Source: Candidatus Kapaibacterium sp.
GTDB lineage: Bacteria; Bacteroidota; Ignavibacteria; Kapaibacteriales; UBA7675
Length of the DNA stretch: 64,000 nt
Direction of reading: 5' to 3'
Assembly (NCBI GenBank): GCA_028284775.1
Contig: JANQRB010000018.1
Span: 1-64,000 of the forward strand
In this document: one piece after another, positions 54,414-63,658 of the stretch
How the letters are laid out: each line of letters opens with the position of its first letter
Numbering within the stretch: the first letter of the stretch is position 1
Program-made: the position numbers and the translations under genes
Notes under the pieces: model-generated
The model's input: only the letters and a program-made list of their open reading frames with translations
Database searches by the model: none
What the model was told of the DNA's origin: nothing

Positions 54414-55319
54414 ATGACCATTGGTCGGTCGAGCCTGGCCTGGCTGCTTCTGGCAATCCTGGGCCTGATCTGGGGATCCTCGTATATATTAATCAAGCGC
54501 GGACTGGAAGTCTTTGAGCCCGAGGAAGTAGCGACCTTGCGTATGCTCATAACGCTTTGTTGTCTGCTGCCATTCGCCCTGTACCATGTGAGACGCGTCG
54601 AAGGCCGCGAATGGAAGTATTTACTGATTGTCGGCATCTTGGGGATGGGATTACCGGCCTATCTTTTCAGCCTGGCGCAGACAAAGCTAAGCAGTGCCGA
54701 CACAGGAATTCTCAATTCGTTAACGCCTCTTTTTACCTTGCTCATCGCCGTCCTTTTCTTTGGATTTCGCACTGGTGCGATGCGTGTTGTCGGAATTCTC
54801 TGCGGACTTGCAGGCGCACTGCTGCTGGTTCTCGGCGCGGGGAAGGCTGCCGGCGGCGGAGATCCATTTTACGGTGCGCTGGTCGCATTTTCGACACTCT
54901 GCTATGCATATAGTACCAACATAATGAAGTATCGGCTGCATCGTTTGAACGCCATTCAGATACCGAGCCTGGCCATTATGCTTGCCGGTCCGTTTTTTCT
55001 GTTTCTGCTGCCCGGCAGCGATATCGCTCCATTGCTGGCGAACGACGAAAGAGCCTGGTCGGCCCTGGGCTATATCAGCATCCTTGCAATTGGAGGAACG
55101 GCAGTTTCCGTAGTGCTTTTTACGCACTTGTTACGTCTTTCATCACCGGTTTTCGCCGCGTCGGTAACATACATCATGCCGGTCATCGCCCTCGGCTGGG
55201 GCTGGCTTGATGGAGAGCAGATCGGCTTGCCGCAGTACATCGGACTGAGTTTTATCCTCGGAGGCGTATATCTGGCTAACCGCAGGGCGATTCAGGCGCC
55301 GGCCGTCGAGGCTTCCTGA
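54414..55319 (+). CDS. EamA-family (DMT) transporter
   Basis: 301 residues from ATG 54414, with ten membrane segments in two five-segment EamA halves. The first half has LIWGSSYILIKRGLE and AQTKLSSADTGILNSLTPLFT. The second has STLCYAYSTNIMK and SSPVFAASVTYIMPVIALGWGW. Such proteins export amino acids or other small metabolites. The substrate is not predictable. A frame from TTG 54408 adds only two residues. Confidence 0.9.
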   Translation: MTIGRSSLAWLLLAILGLIWGSSYILIKRGLEVFEPEEVATLRMLITLCCLLPFALYHVRRVEGREWKYLLIVGILGMGLPAYLFSLAQTKLSSADTGILNSLTPLFTLLIAVLFFGFRTGAMRVVGILCGLAGALLLVLGAGKAAGGGDPFYGALVAFSTLCYAYSTNIMKYRLHRLNAIQIPSLAIMLAGPFFLFLLPGSDIAPLLANDERAWSALGYISILAIGGTAVSVVLFTHLLRLSSPVFAASVTYIMPVIALGWGWLDGEQIGLPQYIGLSFILGGVYLANRRAIQAPAVEAS

Positions 55320-55457
55320 TTTGCGTAAAAATGTTTTTGTAAATCAATTCTTTAGTGATAAATTACAAGTCTTGACTAATTTTAAACTTCTGCTTTTCGC
55401 CTTGTGTGCGGAAAGATGTTTTGGCGATGCAAAACAACCGTAGGAGTAGAGTTTGGT

Positions 55458-56042
55458 ATGAATGCAAAGCGCTGGTATGAGACAACATTTATCGTAAATG
55501 CCGGTCTTGAAGATCACGCCGTTGACGGTGTCGTTAACAAAGTCGTTGAATATATCAAGAACAACGGCGGCGAGATTTCGACAGTTGACAAATGGGGCCG
55601 TAAGCGTCTGGCGTATCCCATTAACAAGAAGAACAACGGCTATTATGTTTACGTCATTTTTGAATCAGCTGCTACACTGCCACCGCTTTTAGAGCGTTAT
55701 TTCTTTCTTGATGACAATGTCATTCGCCAGCTTACGGTGGAGCTTGATCTGAAAATGCTTGAATACCGGCGCGCGACGCAAGCACAGCGTGAGGCCGAAG
55801 TCGGGCAGCCTGATCCCGTCACGGGCGACGGCAAGAATAATGAAGAAAAACGCAAGACCGTCCGGGAAAAAGTACCAGTCAAAATGAAAGCGAAGCGAGT
55901 AAAGAAAGAACCGACGGAAACGGCGGAAGCTCCGACCGAAGCGGCAGCCGCGGAAGTTGTTGCAGATGAAAAACCCACCGCTGAGAGCCCTGCCGGTGAT
56001 AATGCCTCCGGCGAAAGTGAGAAAACCGAGAGCGGCAGTTAA
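55458..56042 (+). CDS. rpsF: Ribosomal protein S6 with long C-terminal extension
   Basis: 194 residues from ATG 55458, preceded by TAGGAG. The S6 fold occupies residues ~1-100: RWYETTFIVNAGLED, DKWGRKRLAYPINKKNNGYYV, and LERYFFLDDNVIRQLTV. The remaining ~90 residues are a Lys-rich then Ala/Glu-rich low-complexity tail absent from E. coli S6, apart from its shorter acidic tail. S6 binds S18 in the 30S platform. Usually rpsR lies between rpsF and rplI, but here rplI follows after 57 bp with no rpsR. Confidence 0.95.
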   Translation: MNAKRWYETTFIVNAGLEDHAVDGVVNKVVEYIKNNGGEISTVDKWGRKRLAYPINKKNNGYYVYVIFESAATLPPLLERYFFLDDNVIRQLTVELDLKMLEYRRATQAQREAEVGQPDPVTGDGKNNEEKRKTVREKVPVKMKAKRVKKEPTETAEAPTEAAAAEVVADEKPTAESPAGDNASGESEKTESGS

Positions 56043-56099
56043 CATAGTATTAAGCGAAAGTCTCCTCCTTAAGTGATTCTTGTTTAAAGGGATACGCGA

Positions 56100-56543
56100 A
56101 TGAAAGTCATACTGCGACAAGAAGTCGACAAACTTGGAACCATTGGAGATGTGGTAACGGTGAAGGATGGATATGCGCGCAATTTTCTGATCCCGCGCGG
56201 TTATGCCTATTATGCTTCACCGAAAGCGCTCCGGATGATCGACGCGGAGAAACGCCAGCACTCCGCCCGCATGCAAAAGATGAAAGATTCGGCCGAACAT
56301 CTGGCCATGAAACTGGGCGATGTGCAGATTACTATTCCAATGCAGGTGGGCGAAGAAGACCGGCTATTCGGTACGGTTACCAATCTTATGATAGCGCAGG
56401 AGCTTGCCGACCGCGGATTCACCATCGACCGTCGGCACATTTTGATCGAAGAGCCCATTCGTTCGCTGGGAATTTTCGACGTCAAAATAAAATTGCATCC
56501 GGAAGTCATTGCCACGATCAAGGTGTGGGTAATCAGCGCCTGA
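56100..56543 (+). CDS. rplI: Ribosomal protein L9
   Basis: A 147-residue two-domain protein of the 50S subunit. The N-terminal domain is complete: MKVILRQEVDKLGTIGDVV, the conserved VKDGYARNFLIPRGYAYYAS and the long linking helix. The C-terminal domain includes GEEDRLFGTVTNLMIAQEL and IRSLGIFDVKIKLHPEV. It is probably transcribed with rpsF. A possible terminator follows. Confidence 0.97.
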   Translation: MKVILRQEVDKLGTIGDVVTVKDGYARNFLIPRGYAYYASPKALRMIDAEKRQHSARMQKMKDSAEHLAMKLGDVQITIPMQVGEEDRLFGTVTNLMIAQELADRGFTIDRRHILIEEPIRSLGIFDVKIKLHPEVIATIKVWVISA

Positions 56544-56571
56544 TTTGTTGAATGACGCGGTAGCGACACTG

Positions 56572-56634
56572 AGCGCGATGGTTGTCTGACGGGCGTAAAA
56601 TTAAACGCATCGGCCTACGACCACCGCGCTTTTT
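56572..56634 (+). terminator. Possible imperfect terminator after rplI
   Basis: AGCGCGATGGT (56572-56582) can pair with ACCACCGCGCT (56620-56630) at 10 of 11 positions, followed by five T. The loop is long (37 nt), so support is moderate. Confidence 0.45.
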
Positions 56635-56764
56635 GCGTTCCAAACGAAATATATACTTGTGTCGCAGCCGCTTTGCAGGCTTGCTAATAAATCGGTATTT
56701 TTGCAGTTCTGTTGCCTGAGTAAACATTAATTCGAAAATACAACCAACCTCGGTGGTGAGTTCC

Positions 56765-58525
56765 ATGACTGTTGACGTTGTGATGCCCAAAATGGGCGAG
56801 TCGATTCAGGAGGGCAAAATCCTTCAATGGCTTAAGAAAGAAGGCGAGACTATAGAGCGCGACGAGATCATTCTGGAAATCTCGACGGACAAAGTGGATA
56901 CGGAAGTACCGGCGCCGAACTCCGGCGTGCTCAGCAAAATTCTCGTGGGCGAAGACGAAACAGTGGAAGTCGGCACCGTGATCGCCCAGATTGAGACAGA
57001 GGGCAGCGCTAGCGGAAACGCTGCTTCTGCGGCGGTAAGCGAGGAGCCCGCCGCGGCGACGCCTGCCGCAATCCCTGCTGTAGAGCACGCCGCCAATGCT
57101 ACAATCCAGGCTGCCCCAGCGCCCGCCGTTGCAGCGACAGCCGCTGCGGCTACGGTTGATGTTGTAATGCCGAAAATGGGCGAATCGATTCAGGAAGGCA
57201 CCGTATTGCAATGGCTCAAGAAAGAAGGGGAGGCCATCGAACGCGATGAGATAATCCTCGAGATTTCGACCGACAAAGTCGATACGGAAGTACCTTCGCC
57301 TGTTTCCGGCACACTTGCGCAAGTGCTGGCGGCGGAGGGCGATACGGTTGAAGTGGGAACCGTTATCGCCAAAATAGCCACGGGCGAGGCTCCCGCCGCT
57401 GTCGAGACGACGGCTCCCGCCTCGACGCCGTCGGCTCCTGCTCCTGTTCCAGCGCAAGCGGCTGCAGCAGGCAATGGCCAGGTCGCCGCTCCCGCCGGCG
57501 GAACGACGGTTATTCCACGTCGACGGGGTGACCGCTTTTATTCGCCGCTTGTCCGAACGATTGCCGAACAGGAGAAGGTGACGCTTGAAGAGCTCGAAGG
57601 CATTCGTGGTTCCGGCCTGGACGGACGCGTTAACAAAAAGGACATTCTAAGCTTTATCGAGCAACGCGGCAAAGCACCGGCAATATCTCCCGCTCCTGCT
57701 GTTGAGCCGCCGACGCCGGCAGCCGCTCCGACGGAGAAGGCCACTCGACCGGCCGCTGCCCCCGTCGCAAGCGAGCAACTTGACGACGAACAGCTGCGAC
57801 GGAAGTATGGTCAGGATATCGAAATTGTGCCGATGGATCACATCCGGCAGCTCATAGCCGATCATATGGTGCATTCCAAACACACATCTCCTCACGTAAC
57901 AAGCGTTGCAGAGGTAGACGTGACCGATATTGTCCGTTTTCGGGAAAAAGTCAAAGCCGATTTCCTCAGCCGCGAAGGCGTGAAGCTGACCGTGACACCG
58001 TTTTTCTGTCGTGCGGTTGTTGAAGGATTGCGTGCCTTTCCAATGGTGAACGTCAGTGTCGAAGGCAAGAAGATCGTGCGTCACAAACACATCAACCTTG
58101 GCGTTGCAACCGTGCTACCCGATGGAAATTTGATTGTTCCGGTAATCAAGGACGCCGATGCCTTAAACATTACCGGCCTGGCGCGCTCCGTGGCCGATCT
58201 CGCTACACGGGCGCGGTCGCGCAAGCTGATGCCGGATGAAATACAAGGTGGCACAATTACCTTAACAAATGTTGGCGGCTTCGGCACCTTATTCGGTACG
58301 CCGGTCATCAATCAGCCGCAAGTTGCAATCATTGGTGTCGGCGCAATCCAGAAACGTCCGGTCGTCAAGGAAATTGAAGGCAACGACATGATCCTTGTTC
58401 GCCACATGCTCTATGTGTCGATTACCTACGACCATCGTGTTGTCGACGGTGCTCTGGCCGGTCAGTGTCTTGCGGCGATTTGTAAAGGGCTGGAGGAAAT
58501 GAACGAACAGACGATCGTATTGTAA
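56765..58525 (+). CDS. 2-oxo-acid dehydrogenase E2 subunit with two lipoyl domains
   Basis: 586 residues from ATG 56765, with GGTGAG just upstream. Two nearly identical lipoyl domains span residues ~1-78 and ~125-200, each with the lipoyl Lys in EISTDKVDTEVP. Ala/Pro-rich linkers separate them. The peripheral subunit-binding domain is near residues 255-295 (YSPLVRTIAEQEKV, GSGLDGRVNKKDIL). The acyltransferase domain fills the last ~235 residues and ends in the active-site stretch YDHRVVDGALAG. The family covers pyruvate, 2-oxoglutarate and branched-chain complexes; I cannot tell which. E1 and E3 genes are not adjacent. Confidence 0.9.
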   Translation: MTVDVVMPKMGESIQEGKILQWLKKEGETIERDEIILEISTDKVDTEVPAPNSGVLSKILVGEDETVEVGTVIAQIETEGSASGNAASAAVSEEPAAATPAAIPAVEHAANATIQAAPAPAVAATAAAATVDVVMPKMGESIQEGTVLQWLKKEGEAIERDEIILEISTDKVDTEVPSPVSGTLAQVLAAEGDTVEVGTVIAKIATGEAPAAVETTAPASTPSAPAPVPAQAAAAGNGQVAAPAGGTTVIPRRRGDRFYSPLVRTIAEQEKVTLEELEGIRGSGLDGRVNKKDILSFIEQRGKAPAISPAPAVEPPTPAAAPTEKATRPAAAPVASEQLDDEQLRRKYGQDIEIVPMDHIRQLIADHMVHSKHTSPHVTSVAEVDVTDIVRFREKVKADFLSREGVKLTVTPFFCRAVVEGLRAFPMVNVSVEGKKIVRHKHINLGVATVLPDGNLIVPVIKDADALNITGLARSVADLATRARSRKLMPDEIQGGTITLTNVGGFGTLFGTPVINQPQVAIIGVGAIQKRPVVKEIEGNDMILVRHMLYVSITYDHRVVDGALAGQCLAAICKGLEEMNEQTIVL

Positions 58526-58550
58526 TTGTTTGTCCGGCGAAAGTAAAAAA

Positions 58551-58584
58551 AATCCGCCTCGACTCTGTCGGGGCGGATTTTTTT
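58551..58584. terminator. Bidirectional terminator between E2 and CADD genes
   Basis: A 13-bp stem (AATCCGCCTCGAC at 58551-58563 with GTCGGGGCGGATT at 58567-58579, one G-U pair) with a 3-nt loop. It is flanked by A-rich sequence on the left and T-rich on the right, so it can stop both converging transcripts. Confidence 0.9.
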
Positions 58585-58626
58585 ATTTTCGTGATAAGCT
58601 AGCCGGATCAGGACGGCAGGGACATC

Positions 58627-59319
58627 TTAATTGGCTGTCGGGTTCTGATTACAATAGTTTTCATACACGCCATCCAATAATAGATTGAATGCATCAGCCG
58701 CTTCGCGAGTTGCATCGAGGGCAGCTTCCTGTTGTTCGGCTGTCGTGCACATTTTTGCGAGCGCTTCGCGTGTTACTTGACTATGAATGATATCGGCTTC
58801 CATATGAACATTAAAGAAGATTGTACCATCTTCGGAATCAATATCATAGAATTGTTGCAGGCCTTCGACCTTGGTTTTCGAGACGGCTGGAAACTGAGAT
58901 TCATAAGCGTAGAGCGAAGCAAGGCCCTCGGCGGGATTCGGACGCCGCGCCAGATCCTTCAGGATATCAACCGAGGCTCGCGTCTGCCGTAGATATTTGT
59001 TCTGTAACATATCTTCGCGATCCAATCCGAGTGCTTCGCCAAACCGCAGCCACAATTCGGGATGGTTGTCCGGTCCCTGCTCTTCCTCTACAAGATTTTC
59101 AAGGAGCATCTGACGCACTTCCATATCTTCGCAATTCGCATGCACGGCACTGACATAAGTCGGAAAATTGTGCACCTGGTGATAATATTCCTTGGCGTAT
59201 TCCCGCAGCATTTCGAGTGTCAATTCACCCTTATTCCACATCACATAAAACGGATGCGAAAGCAGGTGCCGATCTTCGATTATGGAATCAAGGCGGTCGA
59301 GAAAATCCTGACCACTCAT
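58627..59319 (-). CDS. CADD-family protein (putative folate/pABA metabolism)
   Basis: A 230-residue all-helical protein of the haem-oxygenase-like PqqC/CADD group. Metal-ligand candidates are visible: Glu in ENLVEEEQGPDNHPELW, Glu in YAYESQFPAVSKTK, and His-Asp-His in FFNVHMEADIIHSQ. Chlamydial CADD makes p-aminobenzoate from one of its own Tyr residues, bypassing the usual pab genes. A similar self-sacrificing role here is plausible. The alternative is a related amine or alcohol oxidase of unknown role. No folate genes are adjacent. Confidence 0.8.
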   Translation of the reverse strand: MSGQDFLDRLDSIIEDRHLLSHPFYVMWNKGELTLEMLREYAKEYYHQVHNFPTYVSAVHANCEDMEVRQMLLENLVEEEQGPDNHPELWLRFGEALGLDREDMLQNKYLRQTRASVDILKDLARRPNPAEGLASLYAYESQFPAVSKTKVEGLQQFYDIDSEDGTIFFNVHMEADIIHSQVTREALAKMCTTAEQQEAALDATREAADAFNLLLDGVYENYCNQNPTAN

Positions 59320-59485
59320 CCGGAACTCCCTAAAGTGATTTAATGATATGACGCAATTGAATCTTGCGCTAAAATACTAATTTTATGTAATTTATCTGCA
59401 AATTAATTAACCTTGAAACTAGACTGTCGCGTTTCATTCCGCTGCTGAGCGGAGCGTATCACTGACACTTTCGGAGCTTGAGCGA

Positions 59486-59779
59486 GTGGTTGATGGCATA
59501 GCTCTCTCGGATGTTTTCGAATCACCGCTGGTTGAAGAATCGGTAGACGTCGAACTCGTAGGCAAGGTCATTTTGTTTAATGACGAATTTCACACCTTTG
59601 ATGAAGTGATCGAACAAATCATCAAGGCAACGGGCTGTACACTTTCAAAAGCGGAGGCATTGACCTGGCAGGTACATTCGCAAGGGCGGGCGATGGTGTA
59701 TGAGGGCGACTTCAACGAGTGTATTCGCGTCAGCTCCGTATTGGAGGAGATAGCGCTCAGGACGCAGATCGAAGTATAA
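59486..59779 (+). CDS. clpS: ClpS adaptor protein
   Basis: A 97-residue N-end-rule adaptor for ClpAP. The N-degron-binding core is intact: VILFNDEFHTFDEVIEQI, TGCTLSKAEALTWQVHSQGRAMVYEG and a closing CIRVSSVLEEI. The start is GTG 59486 with GGAG 9 nt upstream, and no ATG is available in frame before the core. No clpA is adjacent. Confidence 0.85.
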   Translation: MVDGIALSDVFESPLVEESVDVELVGKVILFNDEFHTFDEVIEQIIKATGCTLSKAEALTWQVHSQGRAMVYEGDFNECIRVSSVLEEIALRTQIEV

Positions 59780-59802
59780 GCACGGCGACTACCTTCACGT
59801 CA

Positions 59803-60279
59803 TCAGTCCGCGCCAAAGATGCGTGCGTCACCAAATTCATTCTTCGGGCCGGATTCCTCCTCGTCCGGCTGTCCCTCAAACGTTCCAACCTCGACCGTTG
59901 CAGCCTCTTCTTCTTCCGTCATCTGGATATCAGACTCCTCCGGAGTACCTTCGCTTTCTTCAAGGTCAAAGCGAATAATCGTCTTTTTGCCACAGGAACA
60001 TTCTACAACAATGGAAACGATGTCATTACTGCTGTTGCGATTGACGACGAAATTGCTTCCCGGAAGATCGGTCGACTCGTCATTGTGGCTGACCTTGGCG
60101 ATTTCCACAACCTTGCCGGAATCTGTTGCTTGCTCGCGGGGAATCCGAGCGCTGTGTGACTGTCGGCTGTGAGGGCCCGAAATCTTGGAAAGGACGATAA
60201 AGTCTTTGAAATTCTGGCGACGTCGTTGTTCATCAGCTTCTTTGCTGAACTCGTCGAATTCTTCCTTGTCTTCTGCCAT
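59803..60279 (-). CDS. Acidic protein of unknown function in the chemotaxis operon
   Basis: A 158-residue protein not recognised as a known family. The N-terminal third is charged and helical (EEFDEFSKEADEQRRRQNF). Residues ~85-110 contain a short ordered segment, VSIVVECSCGKKTIIRFDLE, with a CxC pair that could bind a metal. The last ~50 residues are strongly acidic. It starts 13 bp after cheB, so it belongs to that operon. It has no CheY, CheR, CheC, CheD or CheZ motif that I can see. Confidence 0.7.
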   Translation of the reverse strand: MAEDKEEFDEFSKEADEQRRRQNFKDFIVLSKISGPHSRQSHSARIPREQATDSGKVVEIAKVSHNDESTDLPGSNFVVNRNSSNDIVSIVVECSCGKKTIIRFDLEESEGTPEESDIQMTEEEEAATVEVGTFEGQPDEEESGPKNEFGDARIFGAD

Positions 60280-60292
60280 AATCGTGCCTGTT

Positions 60293-61522
60293 CTATTCGT
60301 CTTTAGGGCTTACTGCACTGACGCCGAGGCAGGTTGCGATAGCACTCGCCAGGTTTTCCAGCGAGTAGATTTCGTCGGCAATTCCGGCATCGACAACCGC
60401 TTTGGGCATCCCGTACACTACACAGGATTCCTCGTCCTGCGACAGCACGTAACCACCGGCGTTATGAATGAGCTGCAGGCCGTCTGCGCCGTCACGTCCC
60501 ATACCCGTCATAATCACGCCGAGAATATTACCGCTGAAGCGTTTGACGACGGAGGCCATCATCACGTCTACGGATGGTTTATGAAGAGTATCGGATGGCT
60601 CATCACTAATCTTGACCGCAAATTTGTCTCGTCCAAGCACCATCTGCTTTCCACCGGGAGCGATAAGCACGCTGCCGGCTTCGATTCGATCTCCGTCGGC
60701 AGCTTCCTTGACCTTGAGGTGAGACAGAGAGTTAAGGCGGTCGGCCAGTGATCTGGTGAAATGCGGCGGCATGTGTTGAACGATGAGCATTCCCACCGGA
60801 AGCGTGGCGGGCAAGCGTGGCAAAACGGAATGGAGGGCCAGTGGGCCACCCGTGCTGACGCCCAGTACAAGCAAGTCAAAATGTGAAGGACGTGGTCGTT
60901 TTCTGCCGCTCGTCTGCCCCGCTGCGCTGCGGGTACTGCGTACGGAACCACCGGCCCTCGATGCTTCGGCCTTGCTGCGGTCTGAGCCCGTTCGCTGAAG
61001 TATCGATTCTTTGCGCAGGGCAATGCGCTCTTTGAGAGTGAGTTTGCCCTCTTTCACGCTACTTCCGCCTGCGCCTGAAGATTTGGCTCCTATTCCGCGT
61101 CGCAGGCGCATTTTCAGCAAACGGTTCTTGGCGATGGACTTAACCTTGGCCAGCAGTTCACCTCGCATACGGTTGAGGCTCTGAGGATGCGGCTTCAAGT
61201 CTTTCGGCAGAAAATCAACCGCCCCGCGCGACAGAGCTTCCATTGTAGCGTCGGCACCTTCGTGTGTCAGACTGCTGATCATAATGACAGGCACCGGCTC
61301 ACTGGCCATTATTTGCTCTAAAGCTTCGAGCCCATTCATGATGGGCATCTCGACGTCCATTGTCATGATATCCGGCTTCAGACTGCGCGCCAGTTCAACG
61401 GCGCGTCTGCCGTTCTGTGCCGTTGCAACGATCTCGATCGAAGGGTCGGATTCCAGAATTGAGCGAATGGCTTTTCGCATAAAAGCTGAATCATCGGCGA
61501 TAACAACCCGAATCTTTTCCAT
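60293..61522 (-). CDS. cheB: Chemotaxis methylesterase CheB
   Basis: 409 residues. The receiver domain spans ~3-125 with Asp56 in IMTMDVEMPIMNG. The methylesterase domain spans ~212-400, with the catalytic triad Ser223 (LGVSTGGP), His250 (IVQHMPPHF) and Asp344 (MTGMGRDGADG). It demethylates or deamidates chemoreceptors. The ~90-residue linker between domains is longer than in E. coli CheB and is Arg/Ser/Gly-rich. No cheR is seen in this window. Confidence 0.95.
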   Translation of the reverse strand: MEKIRVVIADDSAFMRKAIRSILESDPSIEIVATAQNGRRAVELARSLKPDIMTMDVEMPIMNGLEALEQIMASEPVPVIMISSLTHEGADATMEALSRGAVDFLPKDLKPHPQSLNRMRGELLAKVKSIAKNRLLKMRLRRGIGAKSSGAGGSSVKEGKLTLKERIALRKESILQRTGSDRSKAEASRAGGSVRSTRSAAGQTSGRKRPRPSHFDLLVLGVSTGGPLALHSVLPRLPATLPVGMLIVQHMPPHFTRSLADRLNSLSHLKVKEAADGDRIEAGSVLIAPGGKQMVLGRDKFAVKISDEPSDTLHKPSVDVMMASVVKRFSGNILGVIMTGMGRDGADGLQLIHNAGGYVLSQDEESCVVYGMPKAVVDAGIADEIYSLENLASAIATCLGVSAVSPKDE

Positions 61523-61609
61523 ACTTATTTGTCTTGCCTGTTAGTTTTCACCTACTTTCAGGGTGTTGCCTATCAGCATATTCTGTACTGCATTTGCTGG
61601 GCGCGTACA

Positions 61610-63607
61610 TCAGGCATTGGCAACAACATTTGTTGGATGGCCTGATTGAATTAACTCGGTAATGTCAATAATCATAATTACCCGGCCATCGCCAAGTATC
61701 GTGGACCCCGCAATACCTTTAACGTGGCCCAGATATTCTCCAAGAGACTTGATGACGATTTCTTTTTGACCGAGCAGCTCGTCTACGACAAGGCCTACGC
61801 GAAAGTCCGCCAGACCGACGATGACCACGTAGCGATTATCGAGCGACTTCCGTTCTTCACTATTCAGATTGAGAGCGTTCTCAAGCCTTACCAGCGGCGT
61901 CACCTGATCCCTGATTCGAATCACTTCACGTTGATTGACGCTACTGATTTTATTCTGATCAGTACTGACCACCTCGATGACGGCGCTGAGGGGAATCGCG
62001 AAGATTTCGTTGTCGATGCCTACGAGCAATCCCTGAATGATCGCCAGCGTGAGCGGCAGCTTGATGGTGAACTCGGTACCCTGTCCTTTCTGAGAGTCAA
62101 CTTCGATAATGCCTTTCAGTTTTTGAATATTTGTTCGCACCACATCCATACCGACACCGCGTCCAGAGACACTCGTCACTTTTTCCGCCGTGCTGAAGCC
62201 CGGCGCAAAAATCAGATTGTACGCTTCGCGATCCGACATTTGTGAAGCTTGCTCGCTGCTGATGACACCTTTTTCAATAGCTTTGTTCTTGATTTTGTCA
62301 GGATCAATCCCTTTGCCGTTGTCAATAATCCGGATTACGATATGATTGCCTTCCTGATCGGCGTCGAGCGTCAGGGTGCCGCCGCGGGGTTTGCCGGCAG
62401 CTTCACGTTCGCTGGTGGTTTCAATGCCGTGATCGCATGAGTTACGTATCATATGAACGAGGGGATCGCTCAACTCATCGATAATGCCGCGATCTAATTC
62501 CGTTTCTTCGCCACGCAGGACAAGCGATATTTCTTTGTTAAACTCTTTCGAAAGGTCGCGTACCATTCGCGGCGCCTTCTGGAACAGTTTCGCAATCGGA
62601 ACCATGCGCGTCTTCATGATGGCTGATTGCAATTCCGTCGTAATAAAATTTATCTGCGAACTCGTCTCCTGCAGCAGGCGGATGAAATCGTGGTTCTCGT
62701 ATTTCTGTCCAAGGTCGTGTGTAATTTGCGTGAGACGATTACGACCCAGCACAAGCTCGCCGGATAAATCCATAAGCGTTTCAAGGCGATCGACATCCAC
62801 CCGAATAGTTGACTCACCCACTGGCCGGGGTTTGGCGGTTTTGCCGTTGCGAGCAGGCTCGGCATCGTCCTTAGCTGGCGCCGGGGCGGATTTTGGCGGC
62901 GGGGACGCTTCCGGAACTTTCGGCTCATCCGCTGCCGTCGCTGCCTGCTTCTCGCTGTCTTTAACGTCCTTTTCCGTCGTTGTGGTCGGATCTTCCTTGG
63001 GCGCATCTGATTTCTTCTTGAAGCCCTGATTGACCTCGGCGAAGGCCTGTTCCAACATAGCCAGCTCGTCCGCCGAGAACTCGCCTTCACCCGCGCCGAA
63101 GTTTGGATCGTTCAGGACGCCGCTTAAAGCACTGCCTTCCGGCGCGGTCTCATTCGTTTCAGCCTGAGGCTCGGATTCTGCCGCACTTTCGCTGGTGTCC
63201 GCCGCGTCCGTCGCGCTCTCTCCGGCGTTGATGCGTTTGAGCTTGGTCATGGTGTCGCTGAAATCGACGGGCTGCTCGTCGCCGGACTCAACTTTCTTCG
63301 CCAGGGTCTTCAACCAATCATACACTTCCAGCAGCACATCGACTATCTCCGTTGAAACTGTGAGCTCGTTGCGCCGCAGTTTATTGAGGATGTCTTCGGC
63401 CTGATGCGTTATCCCGGTTATCTGTTCAAATCCCATAAAGGACGACGTGCCCTTGATGGTATGAAAACTGCGGAAAATCGCATTTAACAGATCCTGATCT
63501 TCGGGACTAGATTCCAAGGACATCAAATCTTGATCCAGATTCTCGAGAATTTCCTGTGTCTCGACTATAAAGCTATCCAGGAGTTCTCTCATTTCATCAT
63601 CGATCAT
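61610..63607 (-). CDS. cheA: Chemotaxis histidine kinase CheA
   Basis: 665 residues. HPt (P1) carries His49 in FRSFHTIKGTSSFMGF. Dimerisation P3 begins near residue 268 (RVDVDRLETLMDLSGELVLGR). P4 has LVHMIRNSCDHGIE, IIDNGKGI and GRGVGMDVV. The CheW-like P5 ends the chain. Between P1 and P3 (~130-265) there is no recognisable P2 fold, only an acidic, Ala/Pro-rich linker with one hydrophobic patch, FSADELAMLEQAF at residues ~177-189. The gene starts 51 bp after the repeat protein ends and 87 bp separate it from cheB. Confidence 0.95.
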   Translation of the reverse strand: MIDDEMRELLDSFIVETQEILENLDQDLMSLESSPEDQDLLNAIFRSFHTIKGTSSFMGFEQITGITHQAEDILNKLRRNELTVSTEIVDVLLEVYDWLKTLAKKVESGDEQPVDFSDTMTKLKRINAGESATDAADTSESAAESEPQAETNETAPEGSALSGVLNDPNFGAGEGEFSADELAMLEQAFAEVNQGFKKKSDAPKEDPTTTTEKDVKDSEKQAATAADEPKVPEASPPPKSAPAPAKDDAEPARNGKTAKPRPVGESTIRVDVDRLETLMDLSGELVLGRNRLTQITHDLGQKYENHDFIRLLQETSSQINFITTELQSAIMKTRMVPIAKLFQKAPRMVRDLSKEFNKEISLVLRGEETELDRGIIDELSDPLVHMIRNSCDHGIETTSEREAAGKPRGGTLTLDADQEGNHIVIRIIDNGKGIDPDKIKNKAIEKGVISSEQASQMSDREAYNLIFAPGFSTAEKVTSVSGRGVGMDVVRTNIQKLKGIIEVDSQKGQGTEFTIKLPLTLAIIQGLLVGIDNEIFAIPLSAVIEVVSTDQNKISSVNQREVIRIRDQVTPLVRLENALNLNSEERKSLDNRYVVIVGLADFRVGLVVDELLGQKEIVIKSLGEYLGHVKGIAGSTILGDGRVIMIIDITELIQSGHPTNVVANA

Positions 63608-63658
63608 AGCTCAGGCTCTGTTAATGTTGAAAATAGAAGCTAACTAACTCTGTATCCC

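Noticed and set aside
55320..55457. A possible promoter upstream of rpsF (TTGACT in AT-rich DNA)
   Set aside because: The region is AT-rich, but no convincing second element at the right spacing was found, and promoters of this group do not follow the E. coli consensus.
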